This document shows, in pieces, positions 56,982 through 64,000 of a stretch of DNA of 64,000 nt. The DNA lies in NCBI GenBank assembly GCA_002914845.1, contig JXTC01000584.1:21266-85265 (forward strand), given 5' to 3'. The notes under the pieces were generated by a model. That model did not search any database, was not told where the DNA came from, and worked only from the letters and a program-made list of their open reading frames with translations. Source of the stretch: Trema orientale. Its lineage: Eukaryota > Streptophyta > Magnoliopsida > Rosales > Cannabaceae. Each line of letters begins with the position of its first letter. Positions within the stretch are counted from its first letter, which is position 1. The position numbers were made by a program, and so were the translations under genes.

Positions 56982-58537
56982 TGTCTACGCTCAAAATATA
57001 CTAGCGGCTATCGCAATATAGATTAAGGTGTCGATCGCAATATAGATTAAGGTGTCGATCTCACAGAGAAGTAAATCAACAATAAAAGGTAATGAAAAAT
57101 AGAAAGAAAAATTGAAAATAAAAATAAACTGAGCAATAAATTAAAATAATCACAAAATAATAAATGAAAATACCAATATGAGAAAACAAGGCTTCAAGAT
57201 TCACTTAATTGTTCGTCTAACTGTTACCAACTTTGATTCCTATTTATCACTCAATTATATGTTTCACATCCCAAACACATAACTGGAAAATATAGCAATT
57301 AAGAACAAATATTAATCTAAAATATTCAATATGAGAAATTCTTCCAATTAACACCAAAAATATTTCATCTTACTAGTTATCCAACATCGACAATATATCA
57401 CAGAGACAATACTGCAGTAAAAGATCAATTAATAAAATAAATATAATTATAATCTAGTTTAAATCACCACATAAAGAAAGTATGACTGAATTTATATGAA
57501 AAACTAGAAAATAATATATTGAAAATAAAAATATTGAAGAATTTAACAAACCAAATTTATGAGCGTTGAAGTAATCTCAGGAATCAAAGCTGGAAAACAG
57601 AAAAACTACACAACCAAGATCATCTCTCTAGCCTCTCTAAAAACTAGCCTGACATCTCCCACATCTCACACTCTCTCTAGAAAAAGTGGAGTTTTCTCTC
57701 TCAAAATTGGTGTGTTTTTTTCCTCTCACGTTCTGGGTATTTATAGCTGAGTTCGGAGTATTGTGCAAGTTCTCACGTTTCTAAAGGTGGCTTCTGATTG
57801 GTCATGTGATGTGTCAGTTTCCCACAATTTCTTCTTTCCCTTTCTCTCTCTTGCTTCTCTTTATTCACATTTTCTGAGGCTTGGGAAATAATCATGCGCG
57901 GCAGAAAATGGATGAAATCGGCACTAAAATTATGCCTGATTGGACAAAAGCAGAGTCAGAGTCACAGGGCTGAGGTGGCGCATCATGAATAGCTGAAAAA
58001 CAGGTTGCATGAGGAGCGCAACGCACCAGATCTGGCACGACTTAGTGGGCTGCAGCGCGCGGGCCCCACCTGTCTCCCAGCTACGGACACGCCAGCTCCC
58101 TCTCGTGGTGTGCATGCGCCAATCAGAACGCCTGCTCCCTGGATCGGATGGCTGAGATCGTGCATGGACTTCTTTTTCCCACTCGCGTGACTGGAGCAGC
58201 ATTTTCCGATTTTCTTTTTTCCTTTATCTAAATAAAAATCAAAATAAAACTAATATTAAATCTAAATCAAAATTAAATCAAATTCAAATTTTAAGTTAAA
58301 CCTAAAACATATTCTAAATAAAACTATAATCCAAATTTAAATAAATAAAACTAAATTATCTAAACTAATTTAAATTAAATTAAATACCTAAAATCTAATA
58401 AAAATTAAATAAAATTATATCTAAATACTAAAAATCAAATTAACTATAAATAACCTAAATTAAACTAAAAATTCTCAAAAACACACAAAAAATTTAAGAA
58501 AAAGAACGTAAATAACTCTATTTTCATAGAGTTATCA
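56982..58537 (-). repeat. 3' LTR of the Athila-type element
   Basis: On the element strand it begins TGATAACTCTATGAAAATAG and ends near GTAGACA. The plus-strand left end carries a perfect tandem pair of 24 bp (57011-57034 and 57035-57058). 57880-58200 is more GC-rich; frames on both strands there are shadows. 58202-58537 matches 63113-63449 almost base for base. Confidence 0.92.
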
Positions 58538-60306
58538 CACCCCCAAACTTAAACTTTGCTAGTCCCTAGAAAAAGAAAAGAAAAATCTAAACACCTAAAC
58601 ATAACTCAGTTCAACTCTCAAAGTTTTGCCTCAAAAATTTCACATAATATAAAGCTCAAAGAAAAACTATGAACATTGCAAATAGTCTAGAATTTCAATT
58701 CAAATGCTTATTTAACCTCACTTAAAATTCTTGAGTGTGTGTGTGAATAATTACATTTAATCATTTGCAACCCAGATCAGTTTATGCAATCAAGCGACAT
58801 ATGTACAATCTCTAGATGATAAATAAACTTCATAAGCATGTTTTTCATACCATTCTCCACTAATGTAGACCAATACTGCACCAAAGATCATTAGGACTTT
58901 ATTTAAGCTTGTGACGTCTGGCTAGGGTAAAGGTAGGATAATAGTCATATTTATAGCTCAAATTACCTAAAGCACATAGCTTATTCTCGGATCTTCATGA
59001 AACTCCACCTCAAACACTTCATTGATACAACCCTCAAAATTATTTTCCACTTCCTTATACACTTCACTTTTCTTTTATTTCTTTTTTTTTCAGACTTTGT
59101 TCATTCTTTTTTTTTTTTTTTGAAGTGATATACCCCCAAACTTATAATTTTTACTATTCTTTTCTTTTCACAAGAGTATAACACTTTTTTTTTTCAATTT
59201 TTCAGCCTCAAAAAGACATGTCAAAATACCACCTTTCCTACCATAATATCACATAACTTAAAATATGCTCAATAAAGATCACATGTGCTATAAGGCAGAA
59301 GGGTAAGATGTCGGAAATCATTATAAGTTTTAGACCAAAAATATGGGTAACAAAGAAAAGGATAAAATTAAGCTCAAAGGGGTAAACTAAGGATAATTAA
59401 GTGTCAAAGGTAGGCTTGAAAGGTTCAAACGATCCAAAAATAGCCTAAATCATATCTCTAATACAGCTTAGTCTAAGATTTTGCCTCAAGTGATAATCAA
59501 ACAGGTTCTAGAGTTTATTGATGAGATTTCAAAAATTCACTTAATCACATTAACTTTCTCTGAGCAAACAAAACAATTAAAATGCAATTGAGTGCTCAAA
59601 AATATTCAAGAATCATAAGCAAAAATCAAACTAACATAAGAATCAAGCATACAGACAAGAACAATATTCATTATTTTCCTAAGAACTTTAATCAGTAAAA
59701 CCAAATCTTATCATCAGCATTTGATCATCAAACTGAGTCATATCTAAAAAAAAGATTTTTTTTTTCAAGTTTTTTTCAATTTTTTTTTTTAAAAAAAAAT
59801 TTTCAATTGTTTTTCTTTCGGAAAAATTTTGTACATGCATGAAAAATATGTGCATTAAAAATGTGCATGCATATACCACTACCCCCAACCTAAATTGGAC
59901 AGTGTCCTCACTGTCAGAAAACATAAAAAGAAAAGAGCAAAGGATAGAGCACACCTGAGTAATAGAGATTTCTATACGATGTATAGGCTTTCTAACGAAT
60001 AAGCTAGAGAAGAGGATGAAAATAAAGAAATGCAACAAAAACAAAAACTAAAACTAAGAAAACAAAAGAAACAGAAACTATAGTACAGAAAGATAAAACC
60101 TAATTAGTCATGGTAGACAGGAGCCACCAAAGTGATCTCCTCAGGTTGGTCTACCGTCTCCACAAAATTCTTTAACCGTTGTCAAATACATTTCTGGGCC
60201 CCTCAGATTGTGGAGCTGAGTGGTCTCTCAAAGTCTTCACATCAAACAGTTTCGGCTTATCTCTTTCGAGAGGCAACTTCTCAAAGTGAGGCTGAAAGAA
60301 TTTCTT
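58538..60306 (-). other. Non-coding internal region and polypurine tract
   Basis: 58538-58548 (CACCCCCAAAC) is the polypurine tract GTTTGGGGGTG on the element strand. The rest, where reverse transcriptase, RNase H and integrase would be expected, is AT-rich with T-tracts at 59088-59125 and 59757-59810 and no pol motif. About 60306-60110 holds a short continuation of the protease-to-polymerase linker (PLERDKPK-like), then coding stops. The 118-codon minus frame at 59688-60044 is homopolymer-driven and not called. Confidence 0.75.
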
Positions 60307-61425
60307 TTACTTATCCTGTATCTTAAAATCAGCAGAAACATTAACATTATCAGGATAAAACAAATTTTCACTCTCAACATCACGAAAGATATAACTCAAA
60401 GGATCAAACTTGTAGCTCTTGTCAATCTCTTCCGTCACTAACGTGTCTATCACATCAGTATGATAACACTCATCATCATCTTGTGGTTGCTTTCCAACGT
60501 GAAAAATATTTACCTCCAAAGTCATGTTCCCAAATGATAACTTCATTAGACCATTCCTAAAATTAATAAGGGCATTTGCTGTAGCAAGGAAAGGTCTTCC
60601 TAAGATTAGAGGGATCTTGGACTCGATGTCAACCACAGATTGAGTATCCAAGATTACAAAATCAACAAAATAGTATAATTTATCAATTTGCAGCGAAACA
60701 TCTTCTACTATCCCTCTCGGTCTCCGCACAGAACGATCGACAAGCTGAAGTACCACAGATGTGGGCTTGATTTCTCCAAGGCCTAATCGCAAATATACAG
60801 AATATGGCATGAGATTTACACTTGCTCCTAGGTCTAAAAGCACTTGGCCGAATTCGTGTGTCCCTATGTGGCAGGTGATAGTGGGACAACCTGGATCCTT
60901 GTATTTGGGCTGTGTTTTTTGCTCAATTACCGCACTTACCTGCTCGGTCAAGAATGCAGTCTTCTTGACATGGTGCCTTTTTTTTATAGTGCACAGATCT
61001 TTGATCACCTTAGCATATGATGGTACCTGCTTGATCACATGTAACAAAGGCTGATTAATTTTAACTTGCTTAAGGTTTTCGAGGATCTCACCTTGATTTT
61101 CTGGTATTTTTCCTGTTTTGAGAGCTTGAGGAAAAGGCACTTTAACCGGAAATGTCTTTTCAGCTTCTTGCGGAGGGGCATCTTGAGTACTATCCAGGGT
61201 GGTAGCATCACTTGATAGAGTTTGACCATCTAAAGTCTTACCACTTCGAGTAGTAATGGAATTGACCTCTTTAATATTTTGCGTATCAGTGCCAGAGGTT
61301 TGTGCCAAGTGTTGCCCCTTCGGATTGCACTGAAGTTGGGCAGGAAATCTTTCACGCTCTTGTACAATAAGTGCGCTAGTCAGCTTAGTTATCTGACTCT
61401 TAATCTCTTTATTCTCTTCCGCCAC
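60307..61425 (-). pseudogene. Athila-type aspartic protease segment
   Basis: A 372-codon frame. The N-terminal part is Gln/Thr-rich linker with TRSGKTL (residues 59-65), typical after Athila gag. Middle: VPFPQAL and a basic KDLCTIKKRHHVKKTAFLTE segment. The protease core LLDLGASVNLMPYSVY carries the Asp in the Athila form DLGAS, followed by LQLVDRSVRRPRGIVEDV, FVILD and IPLILGRPFLATANALI. It would cut Gag-Pol. The frame ends without entering a reverse transcriptase. It is separated from gag by a stop and about 70 bp. Confidence 0.93.
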
Positions 61426-61496
61426 CTGTGTAAGTACAGACTCAAACTTTTGATTAGTTTTATTCTATGCCTCCATAAATGCCTGAAGTGTTTCCT

Positions 61497-62603
61497 CTAA
61501 AGGATTTCTATTGGGTCGTGCATTGTATTGAGGTGCAGAGTAATTCCTAAGCAGTGGTACCTCAGTGTTCCAATTATTATTATTGGATGATGCATGTTGA
61601 TTTTGGTCAGATCTCCAGTTAAAGTTTGGTTGGTTTCTCCAACCAGGTTTGTACGTGTCAGAGTACGGTGAGAAAGCTTTCTAAACGTTCCTAAGGCATT
61701 GCATTGTTCTTCATAAACCCCTCTCATCTCACTGTAAGTTGGGCAATCCTGAGCTAAGTATTCCACTCTCCCACAGACAAAACATATAGCTTGAGATTCC
61801 ACCCTAGCAACCGTATGTGTGACTCTACTATCTCTAGTTTTCAAAGCCTCTAATTCCCTAGTCGCAGCTTCGAGTTGGGCTGTAAGGCTATCTTCTTCCC
61901 TAAGATAGTAGATTCCGGTTGGTCGTGACCTATTAGTGCTATCAGTAGTACTAGGTCTAGTCCATGTGTGGGCTTTCTCAGCTAACTCATTCAGGTAGTC
62001 TATGGCTTCATCTGGGTCTTTCTGTAGGAATTCTCCATTGCACATCATCTCTATAAATTGGCGCTCTTTAATGGTTAATCCCTCGTAGAAATAACTTACT
62101 AGTCGCCAATTTTCGTACCCATGATGTGGGCACATGTTCAGTAACTCTTTGAATCTCTCCCAGGTTTGATATAAAGTTTCACTATCTTTTTGGGAAAAGG
62201 TTGAGATCTGTCTTTTAAGGATGCTGGTCTTATGGTGCGAGAAGTATTTGTTAAAGAAAGCTCGGGTCATTTCCGCCCATGTACCTATGGATCTCGGTCT
62301 CAAAGAGTATAGCCAACTCTTCGCTTTATCTTTCAAGGAGAATGGGAAAAATTTTAACCTAACAGCATCTACTGCATTGGGTTGGCTATGGAAAGTGACC
62401 ACTACCTCTTCAAATTCCCTAATATGCAAATATGGATTTTCACTATCTAGGCCATGGAAGTTAGATAAAAGTTGAATCATGCCAGGTTTAAAATCCATTT
62501 GCGGTGTATTTTGTGGAAAAATGATGCATGAAGGTGTGGCTGTGCGGGTTGGATATAGGTAATCATTTAAAGTCCTAGCAGCGTTATTCTCAATTTGATT
62601 CAT
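61497..62603 (-). CDS. Athila-type gag, nearly intact
   Basis: A 368-codon frame starting MNQIENNAARTLNDYLYPT. The Retrotrans_gag capsid domain runs over residues ~40-190: LLSNFHGLDSENPYLHIREF, LKFFPFSLKDKAKSWLYSL, WAEMTRAFFNKYFSHHKTS, then ETLYQTWERFKELLNMCPHH. The knuckle near residue 273 reads CFVCGRVEYLAQDC, with Tyr where the metal-binding His should be. This is the best preserved retroelement gene here, but the ending (frame lost near 61680) and the knuckle change suggest it is no longer functional. Confidence 0.9.
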   Translation of the reverse strand: MNQIENNAARTLNDYLYPTRTATPSCIIFPQNTPQMDFKPGMIQLLSNFHGLDSENPYLHIREFEEVVVTFHSQPNAVDAVRLKFFPFSLKDKAKSWLYSLRPRSIGTWAEMTRAFFNKYFSHHKTSILKRQISTFSQKDSETLYQTWERFKELLNMCPHHGYENWRLVSYFYEGLTIKERQFIEMMCNGEFLQKDPDEAIDYLNELAEKAHTWTRPSTTDSTNRSRPTGIYYLREEDSLTAQLEAATRELEALKTRDSRVTHTVARVESQAICFVCGRVEYLAQDCPTYSEMRGVYEEQCNALGTFRKLSHRTLTRTNLVGETNQTLTGDLTKINMHHPIIIIGTLRYHCLGITLHLNTMHDPIEIL

Positions 62604-63112
62604 ATTGGCTGGTAAAGGTGTTTCTGATGAATCTGTGCCTGACCAAGAGGATAAATCTTCTTCAAAATCGAGTCGTCTACTAAGTCTTCATGTTTCGTCT
62701 CTATGCCAAGACATACACCCAAGTTTTTTTCTTATTTATTTTTTTTATTATTATTTTTTTTAAGAAAGAAAATTTGTGAAGTAAACACAAAAAGTATATA
62801 CTAAGAATGTTCCCAGATCAATTGGAAAGGGTGCAAAAGGTCCCACTTAAAACCCAACTTTTCTAGACAGAACTCCCCGAAGTTCCCAGGTGAGTTGGAG
62901 GGGTCACGGTTGCAGTCCTTATTATTCTGTAACCAATCTTTCTTAGGCAATGCCTTTGTAACAGAAAGAAAAAATTAAAATTAAAAAAAATGAGGGGAAA
63001 AAAAAATAGCTAATTAAAAACCTAAAGTCTAAAAAATTAATAAACCTAATTAATAAAAATAAAAACTAAACTAAAAAAACTAGTTTTTAAGTTAAACCAA
63101 AAAAATGACAGA
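62604..63112 (-). other. Leader of the Athila-type element, primer-binding site missing
   Basis: Between gag and the truncated 5' LTR. Contains T-tracts (62724-62762), a moderately GC-rich part (62800-62960) and A-rich DNA. The expected primer-binding site beside the LTR is not found, in agreement with a deletion joining leader to LTR at about 63112. Confidence 0.7.
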
Positions 63113-63449
63113 ATTTTCCGATTTTCTTTTTTCCTTTATCTAAATAAAAATCAAAATAAAACTAATATTAAATCTAAATCAAAATTAAATCAAATTCAAA
63201 TTTTAAGTTAAACCTAAAACATATTCTAAATAAAACTATAATCCAAATTTAAATAAATAAAACTAAATTATCTAAACTAATTTAAATTAAATTAAATACC
63301 TAAAATCTAATAAAAATTAAATAAAATTATATCTAAATATTAAAAATCAAATTAACTATAAATAACCTAAATTAAACTACAAATACTCAAACACACACAA
63401 AATATTTAAGAAAAAGAACATAAATAACTCTATTTTCATAGAGTTATCA
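63113..63449 (-). repeat. 5' LTR remnant of the Athila-type element
   Basis: Matches 58202-58537 with roughly 8 differences by eye over 337 bp. On the element strand this is the first 337 bp of the 5' LTR; the remaining ~1.2 kb are absent. The outer end and GATAT are intact. Confidence 0.92.
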
Positions 63450-63454
63450 GATAT

Positions 63455-63540
63455 TTTCACTAAATCTCTCAACGAGAATCTTTTTTACATGATTCATAGA
63501 GAACTTAGTATGATTGATCATAATGAGCTTCAGTGATCCT
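63455..63540 (+). pseudogene. End of the SIRE-type RNase H/polyprotein
   Basis: After the Athila-type insertion the copia frame continues with FTKSLNENLFYMIHRELSMI (usual DIFTKPL...F...R..LGM) and stops at TGA 63533-63535. This is the normal C-terminal end of a SIRE-type pol. Confidence 0.9.
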
Positions 63541-63740
63541 TTATGTGTTTAATAGTTGCTTGATTTGTTGCTTTTGTTTACTGAATTGTTGATTTAATTA
63601 TTTCTCATAATTGGTTGCATCAAATCTATCGTTTTTAAGCTTGTTTTTTAACTGAAATTTGCTGAAATAGAGTTTATTTAATGTATTAATTCGTATAGTA
63701 TTACGTGGGTAGAGATTAATTTAATTTGACATTGTTAAAA
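63541..63740 (+). other. Region after copia pol
   Basis: AT-rich, no frame. In SIRE-type elements this is where an optional env-like frame or the untranslated region before the 3' LTR lies; neither an env-like frame nor the LTR start is seen. Confidence 0.4.
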
Positions 63741-64000
63741 CAGTAGGAACACATTAATTGTACCTATAGCAATGAGTATTTCACAAAAAATTACATAAAA
63801 GCTCGGAAGCGAGGTAAGTAACGTCACACCTGCAATGTAAGAAAGTCTTTGTTTCTGTGAATTTGTGAAATATGTGAATATGGAATTTGTGAATATTTGT
63901 ACATATGTATCTTTTATTCAGTTTTGCATGAGACATGAACCCATAGTTTCTGACGAGTATTGGTGAATAGGATGTGGCGGGCCAGCGCCCAAATATTTGA
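63741..64000 (+). repeat. Chromovirus-type LTR fragment running off the window
   Basis: Matches the Z LTR from about 27985 to 28255 (TGTACCTATAGCAATGAG..., GTAAGTAACGTCACACCTG, GGCGGGCCAGCGCCC). Its left part is absent, so this is a truncated LTR or a new insertion with a 5' deletion. The junction is approximate. Confidence 0.75.

Larger units (their letters stand above)
56982..63449 (-). mobile_element. Athila-type Ty3/gypsy, gag-protease only
   Basis: Minus-strand element with perfect target duplication GATAT (56977-56981 and 63450-63454). The 3' LTR (element sense) is 56982-58537; the 5' LTR is only the outer 337 bp (63113-63449), with the rest and the primer-binding site missing. The inside has gag (62603-61497) and protease (61425-60307), but no reverse transcriptase, RNase H or integrase. 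It is a non-autonomous derivative. It sits inside the last part of the SIRE RNase H. Confidence 0.93.
23762..63540 (+). mobile_element. SIRE-type Ty1/copia host element, split by four insertions
   Basis: Pieces in order: 5' LTR (about 23762-25075), primer-binding site, gag (25127-25795), integrase (39137-39523, 41313-41577), reverse transcriptase and RNase H (55307-56976), end of RNase H (63455-63540). Protein frames continue across the target duplications of the inserted elements, which shows it is one element. The protease, pre-integrase domain and start of integrase are missing between 25795 and 39137. Motifs such as YVNDFIFGATN, GELNFFLGLQIKQSK and ALSTTEAKY fit the SIRE clade. The 3' LTR is not in the window. 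The left limit is an estimate. Confidence 0.85.

Noticed and set aside
58005-58202. Short frames on both strands in a GC-rich part of the Athila LTR
   Set aside because: Overlapping on both strands, within an LTR, no known motif.
59688-60044. 118-codon minus-strand frame, Phe/Lys-rich
   Set aside because: Driven by long T and A tracts in the non-coding part of the Athila-type element.
1-64000. CRISPR array, tRNA or rRNA genes, or a new defence-type operon
   Set aside because: No regular spacer-repeat array, no cloverleaf or rRNA signature, and no clustered intact genes were seen; tRNA-like words are only primer-binding sites.

Overview
The window is plant nuclear DNA made almost wholly of transposable elements. 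The evidence is the set of families present: Ty1/copia of the SIRE type (UBN2-like gag), Ty3/gypsy chromoviruses of the Tekay/Del type (LTRs near 3 kb, chromodomain tail), an Athila-type Ty3/gypsy, a CACTA (En/Spm) DNA transposon with a Transposase_24-like gene, and a PIF/Harbinger-like MITE. The DNA is AT-rich. I see no intact host gene, tRNA, rRNA or CRISPR. Every long reading frame that makes sense belongs to a retroelement or the CACTA element, and nearly all are broken. The species cannot be named from the sequence.

Left part (1-15654). A minus-strand copia element (1000-9490, target duplication GCCCT) carries a nested plus-strand LTR element (2781-5807, duplication GTTTT) inside its reverse transcriptase, and a 190-bp MITE inside one LTR. 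Around it lie four copies of a ~290-bp repeat, two long inverted arms of another repeat (about 11840-12778 and 13931-15654), and a solo LTR (14571-15410, duplication CATTA).

Right part (15655-64000). A CACTA element starts at 15655 inside the right inverted arm; its other end is not in the window. One of its exons is split by a minus-strand solo LTR (19889-23295, TATAG), itself split by another solo LTR (21140-22897, ATAAC). After the last visible CACTA exon (to about 23745) a SIRE-type copia element begins and still has not reached its 3' LTR at 63540. It has been cut by four further insertions: a compound chromovirus block (25796-39136), a solo LTR (39524-41308), a complete chromovirus (41583-55301, CCGAG), and a gag-protease-only Athila-type element on the minus strand (56982-63449, GATAT). 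The complete chromovirus is itself split inside its zinc knuckle by a 2.8-kb solo LTR (45808-48624, ATATC). After the host frame ends, a further chromovirus-type LTR fragment runs off the window edge.

The genes do not work together as a pathway. They are a stratified record of insertions. Reading frames that resume exactly across the target duplications give the insertion order, and many stop codons are of the kind left by C-to-T changes. I found no credible new biological system. The notable content is the depth of nesting, mosaic LTRs, truncated elements that keep their target duplications, a large minisatellite in the CACTA element, and an uncharacterised four-copy repeat family. All similarity statements are by eye; no alignment or database search was run.
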